Shown here piece after piece: positions 50,631-61,858 of a stretch of DNA of 64,000 nucleotides. Numbering within the stretch: the stretch's first letter is position 1; each line of letters opens with the position of its first letter. The notes below the pieces were generated by a model. The model saw only the letters and a list, made by a program, of their open reading frames with translations, searched no databases and was not told the DNA's origin. The stretch comes from Diphasiastrum complanatum (lineage: Eukaryota; Streptophyta; Lycopodiopsida; Lycopodiales; Lycopodiaceae): positions 41,125,912 to 41,189,911 of the forward strand of contig CM055104.1 in NCBI GenBank assembly GCA_029204225.1, read 5' to 3'. The position numbers and the translations under genes were made by a program.

Positions 50631-53078
50631 ATAGGAAAGCAAGACTTGATGGTGTTCTTTACATTCCTTCACTTTCAAAAAATTTGTTAAGTGTTGGTCA
50701 AATGATAGAGAAAGGATATATGGTAAAGTTTGGTGGTGATGCTTGCTTCATTACAAAGGAAGAAATCTTGGTTGCTAGGGGCAATAGACAAGATAGAATT
50801 TTCAAGCTTGATGCTTTTGTTATGGCTAACAAAAAGGATGGAATGGAAAAGGAGATTGGTCTCAACTTTTCAAAGTTACCTTTTAGCATCAATAAGATTG
50901 GTGGGCCTTATGCAAAGTCTAACAAGCTTCCTTATGCTAGATCTAGGTCAAGATCTAATATGCTTCTTGGAAATGTTCATCTTTGTGCTAACCTGGCTAG
51001 TCTTGAGGATAATGATGGTGTTTCAATGGTTCTTCATGGCAAGTGCAAGCATGCAAAAGGTAAGGAAAGAGTTAACTTCATCAATGGAGGTGAAGATTCT
51101 TCCTTGGAAAAGATTCTTGCTAATGATTTCTTTGATCATATGGAAAAAGATGTTGCTAGGTGCATTCATGAAGAAGGTGGTTCTTTTACATTCTTTTGTG
51201 ATGAGTCCAAGAAAGTCATTTTTCCAATAAGTGGAGTCACATGTCTTCATAAAGAGAGTAGATCAAATGGTTCTATCAAGAGACTTGGTGAGGGAGATAG
51301 TCACAAGTCAAGAAGAAGAGAAGTATGTGAAGAGTTCAAAGTAGGATGTACTTTGAATGATGTCATTGTGAATGATAGTGAGAATCATTATCATATGAGT
51401 CATTACCTAATTCATTGAGTAGAAGTTCTTGTTTGAAAAAAGAGAGTACTTCAATCATCCTTATGTTGAAGGTACTAATCATTTTTTTCATGGCTTCTAA
51501 TGTCTTTGAGGTTTCTACTTTTTATGATGCAGTCATTAAGAGGGAGACTTATGAGGGAAAGAGCAATGGAATATTGGTTCTTGGGAAGATCCAAGGTATG
51601 GATCTCACATCTCTTCATCAACTCAAAGGATTCTATGATTGTGAATTGATCACTCATGATCGAGATGGCAAAAGGTTGGTTGGAGAAGACTACATGGAGC
51701 AAATCAAGAGGCAATTTTTTCAAGGAAAGGGAGATCTCATTGGTAAGCTTATTGAGGTTTTTTTATGGACTCAAGAAGGCTAGATTAATTAGGTTTGATA
51801 CTCATCTTCACCTACTCTATTTCATGTTGGATGGAAATTTTGGAATATATCTTTTGATTTATGATGGTGACATTGGTGACATTGTTTTCACTAACCTTTA
51901 TGGAAGATTGAGATCAAGCATTGATGAGATCTTGTTGGATCTAGATCATATATTTGAGAGGGAGTATTTTCAGAGTTTCAGGTCTGAAGATATTCATATC
52001 TTTGATATCTTTGATGATCAAGAGAAAGGTAAGCAAGTGGAAGCAACTCACTTTGCTTTACTCACATGTTTTGGAGAATTTTCTTGTGCTATGCAAGTGG
52101 ATATTGGTTCTAATGGTTTTCATACTGGAAAAGCTTGGTCTCAAAGGGCTTCAACAACACAAAAGGAAAGGTGGCAATTTGGAGCTAGTTAAGAGCATCA
52201 AAAGAAAGCTATTTGGCAAAGATGTTATGAATCTGTTTTTGTAGCTTATTGAAGAATCAAGTAAGGTCAAAGGAGCAGCAAAGAAGTGTTATTCAAGTTT
52301 ACTTTACCTGTTCTATCTCATGTTTGAGCTATTTCATGTGGATGTGTGCAAATTGTCAAGATATAGACAAACTAGCTACATTGTCTTGCAATATCTTATT
52401 GTTGGAGTTGTACTAGCATTCTTGGCTGGTTTTGCTGATGGAAATGAAGCTATTAGAGGCTCATTATATCACTCATCCATGATCAAGTTCTCAAGTTTTG
52501 AGTTACTTGATGCCAATGTTTGGAGATTGTCATTTTTTGGTGAATTCATGGTCATTTTCTTGTGTCAGGTAGATCTTGAAGATGGACTAGTGCAACCTAC
52601 TTGGTTTATGAAGTCATGTGGTGCTGGATTTGCATCATTTATGTACTCACCTACTCATGGATTTCCAAGTTTTGATGATATCTTTTGGCAAGATGGAGAT
52701 GGAGGCTCATTCATGGAGTTTTATGGTGGAGACATATCAAGAAAGGACAAAGTTGGAGGAGACAAACAAGCAAATGGTCATCACTCACATTTATTGTTTA
52801 GTTGCTATAATTTTTCAGAGAGTTCAAAGTTTGAAGCATGGAGAAATCATTTCATTCACATTCTATTTGGTTCTTCATGTTCTAGTTATATCTTGATGTG
52901 TAAAATTGATGTGAGAAATAGTAAAGCATCCAATTTGGACACTATTCTCTATATCAATTATGAAAGATACTTTAGAACCTTAGAAAAGAGATCTATACTT
53001 AGGATGAAGATCATTCTAAAGTTGAATCAAAGTAGTATGGTTAAAACTATGCCAAAACTAGTTGAAGAGGGAGTGTGA
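50594..53078 (+). pseudogene. inner element pol region: open but largely unrecognisable
   Basis: After the protease end (to about 50,830), the expected GAG-pre-integrase, integrase and RT order is not visible. Frames of 274, 122, 178 and 252 codons follow. Weak echoes of copia pol remain: FFYGLKKARLIRFDTHLHLL, then GIYLLIYDGDIGDIV near 51,750-51,900 (compare the RT YGLKQAPR and YVDD region) and FLAGFADGNEA near 52,420 (compare RNase H GFSDADWAG). The YVDD core is not intact. The proteins would not work as polymerase. It could be a LARD-like derivative with rearranged pol, or pol decayed by many small indels. How much host DNA is included is unknown. Confidence 0.5.
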
Positions 53079-53731
53079 GAGATTTCAACTAGTTTAGTCT
53101 AGTTTAGTCATATTTTGGTAAATTGTCAATAAGAGGCCAAAACTCATTTTAGACTTAGAGATAGACTTTTTGAAGTTATATTAGTTTAGAATACATTCAA
53201 TAAACACTTTTTGAAAGTGTGGGAAAGTTGGTAGTCAAGTTTGAGAGAGATTCAAATTTGTACTTTGGGTACATTGAATCTAGACCCAAAAATAGTAGGG
53301 TTTACATTTTGGAGGGAAAGCCAAGTGGCCAAATAGGGTTTGGACACTCTATAAAAGGATGTAACTCGTGGAGAGACATATCTTCTCTCTTCTCTCTCTG
53401 ATTTCATCATTATACATGGTTCTCTTTGGGTTCTACTACTCATTGATGCACTCTCATGATGTTATCTTGCAATTCTATGTCTAGAATGATCATTTATTGC
53501 TATTTTTGGTTCCACACATGTGAAATACAGTAGGGTACTATAATTGTATGGACAACAAACATATTTTATGTTTTGGTTCATGTTTGATCAGTATCTATTA
53601 GAGTTTTCATCTCATTTTGTATGTAGATACTGATTTTTCTACATTGGCAGGATTGTTGGTTTGCTCCTTATTGTAACCAAAGATCAGGGACATGGATTGG
53701 ATCTTGAATGATCTGAAATCCTTCACAGCGC

Positions 53732-56700
53732 TTTGGTGAAGATGTCTGCGACCATTTCTGTTGTGGAGCAGTATTGAAGGATCACTTGCCCTGAGAAAAC
53801 TTTCTCCCGAATGAAATGATATTGGATTTCTATGTGCTTGAATTTGCCATGAAATCTGGGATTCAGTGACAGTGAAATACAGCTCAAGTTGTCACACAAA
53901 ATGGTGGTAGCATTGAACTGAGTGTGATGAAGGTCGTGAAGTAATAACCTGATCCATATAGTTTTTTTTGAAGCTTGGCATGCTGCGATGTACTCTGCCT
54001 CTATCGAAGAAAGCGCAACTGATTTCTGCTTTCTTGAGTTCCACGAAATCAGGCCCCCTACTAGATAGAAACAGAACCCGGAGGTAGATTTTCTGGTAGA
54101 GACTATTCCTCCCCAATCTGAGTCGGAGTAACCTCGCAAGACGAGTGAGTCGATAGCATTTCCATCGTAACATAAAATGTGGTCTAAACTTCTCTGAATA
54201 TATCTCATCACTCTCTTTAATGCTTTCCAATGAGAGATTCTAGGATTAGACATGAATTGACTTAATGTGCTAACAGTGTATGCTAAATCTGGTCTAGTAC
54301 ACAACATTGCATACATTAGAGATCCGATCAATGAATGATAAGGGTACTTCGCTAAGTCGAGTACTTCACTATCAGTCTCAACACAAGAAGGTTTAGTCAA
54401 TACTATACTTGGATCCATTGGGGTATTAACTGGTTTGCAATCAGACATATAAAACTTTTTTAAAATGCCTTTTAGATATGCCTACTGGCTAAGATAAATC
54501 TTTTTTTGAAGTATATTTTTAGTAATGTGAATTCCTAGCAAAGAATGAACAGCTCCTAAATCAATAATGTCAAATTCCTTTGACAGATCACTCTTAGTAG
54601 TGTGCAGAAGAGAAGTGTCATTAGACAAAATATATTCATCATCTACATAAAGAGCTATGTGAACTGAATTGGTGCCTATATGCTTTGAATAAACATTACA
54701 GTTAGCTGAATTGTTTGCAAATCCTAATTGAATGAGATAAGAGTTGATTCTATCGAACCATGCTCTTGTGACATGTTTCAGACTGTAGACTGCTTTGTGC
54801 AGCTTGCACACTTTGTGCTTTTGGCTTTTGGCTTCGAATCCTTCTGGTTGGAAGGTGTACAACTCCTCTTCGACATTGTCGTTGAGAAATGCTTTCTTGA
54901 CTTCCATTTAGTGCATTTCGAGGTCTTTCATGACTACTAGTGCAATCAGAGTCTTGATTGATTGCATTTTGATGACATGACTGAAAATTTCTTAATAATC
55001 CACTCCTTGGACTTGAGTGAATCCTTTAGCCACCAGCCGTGCTTTCCATTTTGCAATGGAACCATCAGAGTTGATCTTCTTCTTGAAGATCCACTTGTTG
55101 TCAATAACTCTCTTGTGAGTGGGGAAGTCGACTAGTGTCCAGGTCTGATTCATTAAAAGTGAGTTGTACTTGCTTTCCATAGCTTCTTGCCACTTCACAG
55201 CATCCTTAGAGTTAATTGCTTCGACTAGGCTCTCTGGTTCTTCTGATGAAGTCCAAAGTGATTGAGGTGCATACCTCTCAGGAACTGTCCAAGTCCATGA
55301 GGATCTGCGGATGTTGGGTTGACCAGGATGCGGTGATGCTTCTTCTTGAATTTCTTCAGATCTGTTCGAGCTAGCTTGGTCTGGTCTGATGACAGGTATT
55401 GTCGACTGCTCGGCTTCTGTAGCTGTAGCTGTAGGTTCTGTAGAAGGAACATCAACGTTGGAAGAATCCATGCTATGTAAAATAGGATGAAATGACATAG
55501 CATCGTTTATTGATTGTTGTTTGAAATCATAATATGTATGTTCTTGAAATATTACATCCCTAGAGACAAATACTACATTGGTGGATGGATCTTAAACTTT
55601 ATAAGATTTATGTTCATCAGGATAGCCAATGAAAATATATTTATTTGTTCTATGGTCCATCTTCTTCCTAAGCTGTTTAGGAATGTGAACAAAACATATA
55701 CAACCAGAGGTTTTTAAGTGGTGGACACTAGGCTTGTGCCCATGCCAAACTTCATGAGGAGTCTTGTTGTAAACGGCTTTGGTGCTGAATCTGTTCTACA
55801 CGTAACAGGCTGTGGCAGTAACTTCTGCCCAAAACTTCGCAGGTAGGTGTGCTTGATGTAGCATGAATTTGGCTGAGTTGAGAAGAGTTCAATTCTTCTT
55901 TTCTACAATCTCGTTCTGTTGAGGTGAATAGGAAGTGGTGAACTGTCTTCTAATACCATGTTCAGCCATGTAGTCGGACATCTCGTTAGAGATGTATTCG
56001 CCGCCACCACCAATTCAGAGTGCCTTCACTTTCCTAGACGTTTGTGTCTCAGCCATGGCCTTGAATCTCTTGAAGCATTCAAAGGCTTCAGATTTGTGCT
56101 TAATGAACATGATTGTAGACGATCTAGAATAGTCATCTATGAATGTGATAAAATAGATTGCATCTCCCAATGATGGAGTTGGCATTGGACCATAGAGATC
56201 ACTATGTACAAGATCTAATACATGCTTTGTTTTGATGGAGTGTGATTTTGGAAACTTGCTTCTAGAGTGCTTCCCATAGATGTATGATTCACAAAAGAAA
56301 TATTTCCTATCTAATGAAGACGGGAAATACAAACCATCAACTAAATTATTACAACGCATATAAGAAAGTGATCTTGTATTCACGTGTCCAAATCGACTAT
56401 GCCACAAATTAGCACTATTGTTTACATTTTCATTAGAGATACTAGCTAAGGCAACTGAATTAGAGAGTACATAAAAGTTTCCGACTCTAGTGCATGTAGT
56501 CAGAGTAGTATCTTCCTCGACTATTGTAGACTACTCAGATGAGAAAGTAACAGTGTAGCTCTCATCAGTTATCTTAGAGACTGATAACAGATTCTTTGAT
56601 AATTGAAGAACGTGAAGGACGTTAGGAACAGAAATGGATAGATTGTTGTTGAAGCTGATCTTCACTGCTCCTTTGCCTTCCACGCGTATGGTGCTAGAAT

Positions 56701-57722
56701 CTCCGAGGAAGATGAATTGGTCTCTACTGTAAGCTGTGTACTCTGTAAACCATTCCTTACGAGAGGCCATGTGTTGGGTAGCATCGCTATCCAGGTACCA
56801 GCTATCATAGTCTACGCTGTTGTTGTAAGCCATTAACAAGTGTGTATCTGACTCCTTGAATTTGCTGCATTGGAGGAGCCTGCCTGCTGTTATTGTTGTT
56901 GGTTCTTCGCCTCGTTGTAGATGCGGATGTGACACTCCTTGATGTTGTGATTGGTTCTTTTGCAATATCTGTAGAAAAGCTTTCCACCATGCTCACCTTG
57001 AGTGTGAGGCTTCTACTATTGCTACTGCACTTGATTCTTGCCCTTGAAATAGTTTTTCCTCTTGGTGTATAGAGCCATGAATTTGTTCTTTGATGGACAG
57101 GCTGCTAGTCTTTCTCCGTATTTCTTCTTGAAGAAGATGACCGATCACCTTTTGAAGAGTGAGGTCGGGTTGTTGTGGAGATCATCACCACAAAGTGCTC
57201 ATAAGACTTTGGAAGAGAAGAAAGCAAGGTCATAATGGCATCATCATCTTGAATAGAACATCCTACAGCTGATAACTAATCTAATAGAGATTTGAAGCTG
57301 TTGTTGTGAGAAGTGATGGCAGTAGAATCAGACATGCTAAGAGTAAAGAACTTCCTTCTAAGATGTAATCTCGTGGTTACATTGTGAGTCTCATAAATAT
57401 TTGATAACAAGTCCAGTGCTTCCTTAGAGGTTTTACACGTGGTGACGTGAGATATTTGGGAGTCGACTAGATTGAGTGTGATACATGCTAGGGCCTTATG
57501 ATCTTTGATCCTCTAGGCCTTTGCTTGATCACCATCTTCTGGTTTCAGGTCTGCACCTTCTACTACATCCCAAAGATCTCTATCTATCAACATCATTCTA
57601 AGTTTTAACTTCCAAATGTAGAAGTTAGAACCATTGAACTTGTAAATGACTCTAGCTTCACTGAGTGATGAAGATGACGAGCTACCTATATGAGACATGA
57701 TAACAGTATACAAATAGAACAA
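53732..57722 (-). pseudogene. copia gag-pol of outer element
   Basis: Order on the minus strand: gag start at 57,722 (LSEARVIYKFNGSNFYIWKL), gag region with many breaks to 57,000, protease YLDSDATQHMASRKEW (DSG changed to DSD), GAG-pre-integrase LWHSRFGHVNTRSLSYMRC, integrase core with VHSDLYGPM and FIDDYSRSS, then GGEYISNEM, RT with WKARLVAKGFTQVQGVDY and ALYVDDEYIL (YVDD intact), and RNase H with GYSDSDWGG and EAEYIA, ending VADIFTKAL where the inner element is inserted. The final SRIKHQKFFNML piece lies on the other side of the insertion (about 48,250-48,330). At least seven in-frame stops or shifts occur. This is a nearly complete but inactive copia polyprotein. Confidence 0.93.
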
Positions 57723-57750
57723 ACTTAATCTCTCGGTTTATTTGGGCTAT

Positions 57751-57762
57751 GCCTTGATACCA
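57751..57762 (-). promoter_or_regulatory. possible primer binding site of outer copia
   Basis: The minus strand reads TGGTATCAAGGC about 30 bp before the gag ATG, similar to tRNA-iMet sites (TGGTATCAGAGC). If real, the 5' LTR runs from 57,766 to 59,218. Confidence 0.45.
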
Positions 57763-57765
57763 ATC

Positions 57766-58666
57766 TGATGGGGCAAAGGAGATAGAAGAACGTGAACGGA
57801 GAAGAGAGCAGGAATATTGCGAAACAACTCTCCTGTTCTAATCAGCTGCTAAATGAAAAAACAGTCTAATAGACAGCTTATGCTAAATGTAATCACAGTC
57901 TTAAGTGTTCTAATTGCCCAACAAGATCTTAAAAATTAATTCACACTCTGAAATAAGAGTACAGTCCACCGAAGAGATTAGAGATGGTTTGTGTGTGGTG
58001 CTACTAAAATCTAATTCAATGTGAAGTATAGTTTTGAAATGAATGGAAGAGCAATATGATAACACGAGTTCCTCAGGCGTCAAAGACAACCATCATCTGA
58101 TCAGAAACTAAGGAGTCGTAGACGTCCGTGTTCTGATCAGAGTGAGTAAACAAGCACGATCAAAACAATAATGAAAGTGCATTCAATCACAACAAGCATT
58201 CATCTACGTTGTATACAGATAAAAACAAGCTGCTGTTATATTACACTGAAGCACAATACAAAATAACAATTACAACAAAAACTAACGGCGTAATTGGGAT
58301 GCTCAAACAATGTGTCTCATGGACGGAGCAACCCGTAATCTGTGATCTATTTATAGATTTCATCCGTGTATTAATTACATTGAATGATTGTCACCTGATT
58401 AGGAAAGCCGTTGTACTTGAAAGTATATGGCTTTTGTGACAACTGTACACAACATATATACGGTCAACAAATCAGAAACGTTGACGTTGACGAGGATGTC
58501 GCAAATTCTCTCATTTCACATTTTACGTGAAGTGGTTTTCTCTCACTTCGAAAATTTTGGGAAGTGATGGAATGTTCCTCGTTAAAAAATAGACGACCTT
58601 CGGTATTTTCTCTCTCTTCGAGATTTTGCGAAAAAACCAAAGGTGCCCTTGAAACAGTTTAACTTA
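57766..58666 (-). other. leader or extended LTR of outer copia
   Basis: Non-coding. It contains an internal partial repeat: the block AAAATAGACGACCTTCGG near 58,588 resembles the start of the matching LTR block at 58,667. No gene. Confidence 0.5.
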
Positions 58667-59218
58667 TGAAAATAGATGACCTTCGGGGATTTTCTCTCTT
58701 TGCACTTTTCGAAAAAAATACGAAAAAACAAAGGTGTTAAGAGCAGTTAAACTTTTGAACTATGCAAGTGTCGCATTTCGAAAAAATGCGAAAAAGCCGA
58801 AGCTATTGAAAACAATGTTCATTTCTGCAAATTGTCGTGGCACTTAGAGAGTATTTTTGCAGACTGTCGCGAAAGCAATGTATTTCTGCAGACTTATTCT
58901 AAATGCTAATTTCGTGGAAGTCCTTGAAGATGGCCAAGTCTTCAATGACATCAAATTATTGAACTTAACATCTGAACTTGAAATTATGACAGGATTGGTT
59001 ATCCTTTGCTGGAGATCAGCCGGAAGCCCGTTGTATACGTTCTTCAAATAAATTGGTTGTCTAAGTTTGTGATTCCTGTAGGTATCAGATGACCAGACTT
59101 TGAACCCAAAATAGGTTTCACCTGACCCTAGATCAAAGATCAATAAACGTGCAGGAAGAATCACGAAATAGAAATTAGTCATTCACCAAGGAGGCAACTG
59201 TGGGCTTAATTTCCAACA

Positions 59219-59880
59219 ACTTGATCTAGTTCATCGAAATACTTGGATTTTTTATTCCTACAAACTCTTTTTCTTTTCTTTCTTCTGGCTGGGTCCAGAT
59301 GATCCAAATGGATTAGCCTGTAATTGCTTCCTAGATGCCACCACTGTGGAATCATACGCTTTTGCAACTCGTACGCCTTCATCGAAAGTATGAAGCATAG
59401 TACGCTTGCACTCATTCCAATAATCTGCAGGCAAACCTAGGATAAACTGCCATAGTGCCAGTTTTGCATTGAATGAGGGAACTTTATTCCATAAATCCAT
59501 AAAATCTTGCAAGTACGAGTCCATCTTCGAGTACCCATTTTGCAGTTAACGAATCTTTGGTAGAAATCCGAGTCGTCTACAACCACAAAACGACTTTTTG
59601 AACACTTCCATAAACTCATCCCATGTGGTAGATTTAGGTTGCAGATCATGCCACCATGACGAAGCTTTCCCACGGAAGAACAGAATAACACTCTCAATCT
59701 TTTTTTCTTCACAAATTCCATGTAGATTAAAATAACCGGTCCACTTGGTTAACCAGTCATCTACAACTTCGAGTTTTTTCTCTTTCTTCTCCCCCAAAAA
59801 AGGTTCAGGCTGAAAGCCCAAATTCGTGTGGATAAATATTTCACTTGATTCAATAGTACTTCCATTTATTGATCTCTTAA
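59219..59880 (-). pseudogene. Ty3/gypsy gag, N-terminal part split by copia
   Basis: Minus-strand gag with FLGEKKEKKLEVVDDWLTKW, VILFFRGKASSWWHDLQP, WDEFMEVFKKSF and ADYWNECKRTMLHTF, in two frames (a shift near 59,545). A Lys-rich end follows. Homology stops at 59,219 and resumes with the zinc knuckle at 47,668, consistent with one gypsy copy cut by the copia insertion. Confidence 0.85.
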
Positions 59881-60749
59881 AGTATTCTTGTTGTTTATTT
59901 CATTAAGTTCTTGAATTTACGCTATTGGCAAATTTGTAGATAGGTAGACATTGGCACCTGACCATCAAGAGCTGCATTTGCATTATCATCTGCCATATTG
60001 ATTTCATGACATGTAAAATTAGGCTTAATTAGTCGAGATCCAATCATCAACTAATAAGCTTGAGCTACATGGGTTCTTCAAGTCTAGTTGGTAGTATACA
60101 ACTTGCATATAGATTGTAGACTTAGAAATGTCAATAATAATGCTTGTAAAAACTCATGGGCATATCACGTGCAATGGTTGTAAGTGATCCACAGTGACAT
60201 GCAAGGCATGCACAAAGTGAAATGGACACATGCATGGTGATTTGTACAATTTTAGTTGAAAAAATGACTCCTTGGTAAAAGTAGGTAGAAATGCATGCAT
60301 GAGAAGTGACAAATGTCACTAATACTCTAGTTTTCACTCGTAGATGTGGATGGAAGTTGAATGGATGTGGTTCTACCTCGAGCTACCTCAAACTCCATAA
60401 ATATGTGTAGACATTCTCATAATCTTTGATGAAGAACCAAGCTTTGAAGCTATTCCATATCATTTTGGATCTACACTGTCATTTGCGTGAATAGTGCTCT
60501 CTCTTTCTCTCTCTAACTCGAGTTGAGGCTTATGCTAATGCATTAAATTCTTGTACTTCCTCTCTCTTGTTTATCAAAGCTATCATTCTTTGATTCTTAG
60601 CATGCTAGATTGTGATTAAGCTATAAAATTTTGTACTAGATCTTGGCATTCAATCTAGAATCAGTTATGTGCTAATCATAAAGCTTAATAAGATCATTCA
60701 CACTTGAGGATCATTCTCCACACGTGTGAACTTGCTATAAATTTTGTCA
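59881..60749 (+). mobile_element. probable 5' LTR of a plus-strand retroelement (left limit unknown)
   Basis: The sequence directly before a perfect tRNA-iMet primer site ends in CA at 60,749. The start cannot be fixed without a second copy. A TATA-like ATAAATATGT near 60,397 could be the promoter. Confidence 0.5.
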
Positions 60750-60763
60750 TGGTATCAGAGCCA
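60750..60763 (+). promoter_or_regulatory. primer binding site, tRNA-iMet type
   Basis: TGGTATCAGAGCCA, a perfect match to the usual plant site. Confidence 0.85.
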
Positions 60764-61189
60764 AATTAAGCTTTGCATGCTATTATCTCTTATTGGTCAA
60801 GAATTTTTTGAGCCCAATTCAAGCAAAAAAGCAGTTATCACTTTTCTTTACCTTTTCTTGAAAGTGTTTGGATCAAAGAGGATAGAAACTGATGTTAAGT
60901 TTGGAGATGTTTGGTGATGGCGCTCTCAATGGTAAAGAAACGATGATGGCTGATAGTCAGTGGAGGTGGTGTGGAAGCGATGACAGATGCAAGGAACAAT
61001 AGAGCGCCAAGATCGATTATGGGAGCAAGAAGATCGCCAGTAGATCGTCACCACAAAACTTCAGAATTCGCACTTCGCTGAGGTGCGAATGGCGTCGGGG
61101 GTGATGACATAGTATGGACGTCGTCGTCTGGTTTCGGATGAGATGGGACGTGCCGGTTCGTTGAATTTTAAATTTGATCGAGATTTGAG
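60764..61189 (+). other. leader or internal DNA after primer site; no gag recognised
   Basis: No gag or pol motif on the plus strand. The element is probably internally deleted. Confidence 0.45.
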
Positions 61190-61440
61190 TGAGTCGCGTC
61201 GGTTGAGATATGATAGAAATCCATCGGTGGAGATCTGACAGAAGTCATCGGTTGAGATCTGACAGAAGCCGTCGATTGAGATCTAACAGAATCCCATCGG
61301 TTGAGATCTGACAAAAGTCGTCGGTTGCGATCTGACAGAAGTCATCGGTTGAGATTTGACACAATCCCGTCGGTTTGAGATCTGAAAGAATCCCATCGGT
61401 TGAGATCTGACAGAATCGTCAGTTGAGATCTGACCAAAAT
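61190..61440 (+). repeat. minisatellite, about nine units of roughly 28 bp
   Basis: Units built on TCGGTTGAGATCTGACAGAA, with length variants. Confidence 0.88.
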
Positions 61441-61858
61441 TCATTATGAAACAATAGAGCTGTTTGATGCAAGTGAAGAACTTTAAGGAGAAAAATATGA
61501 TTGTGGCTCAAAAATAGAAGTTCTTATGAGAAAGGTGTATCTCAATAAATGTTTATATGCTTGAGATACTAAACAAACAGAAATGAGGTGGGCAAAAAGT
61601 GTTAGAATCTTTTTCATATGGTGTAGCCTATCATTTGTTGACCTAGAACATTCATGACAAATGGATATTTATAGGAAAAAGAAAATGCATAGAAAGTAAA
61701 TAAGTACATGTATGAATTATAAAACAAGAAACGAGGTTAAAAATAGGCATGCAAAATGAGCATTACAAGCAAGAAAATAAGAAAATAAAATAAAAAAGAA
61801 TAAAAAATGTAAAATATATACTAGGAAAAAGGTGTTAAATTGGGTCAACAAAAAACAA
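61441..61858. other. AT-rich DNA, nothing recognised
   Basis: Possibly the 3' untranslated end or LTR start of the gypsy element that follows on the minus strand. Confidence 0.4.

Larger units (their letters stand above)
48332..53727 (+). mobile_element. copia-derived LTR element, complete insertion with target duplication
   Basis: 5,396 bp inserted into the last codons of the outer copia pol. LTRs 48,332-48,985 and 53,074-53,727 are both 654 bp, start TGTGAGAGATTTC and end CCTTCACA, and differ at roughly 30 positions by eye. GCGCT at 48,327-48,331 and 53,728-53,732 is a perfect target duplication. A primer site TGGTTTTAGAGC (48,986-48,997) resembles the tRNA-iMet type, and the purine tract GAAGAGGGAG directly precedes the 3' LTR. 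Gag and protease are recognisable, but most of pol is not (see coding entries), so this copy depended on others to move. Confidence 0.93.
47674..59218 (-). mobile_element. Ty1/copia element, nested in gypsy and itself interrupted
   Basis: Minus-strand copia. Its repeats at 47,674-48,242 and 58,667-59,218 match over about 560 bp and end ..TTCCAACA on the plus strand. A polypurine tract AAGGGGGAC lies just inside the left repeat on the minus strand (48,243-48,255). Flanks ACTTA (47,669-47,673) and ACTTG (59,219-59,223) are a near-perfect 5-bp target duplication. However, a primer-site-like TGGTATCAAGGC at 57,751-57,762 would imply an LTR of about 1.45 kb on the right; the two readings conflict and are left open. 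The coding region is interrupted by the inner element at 48,332-53,727. Confidence 0.82.
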
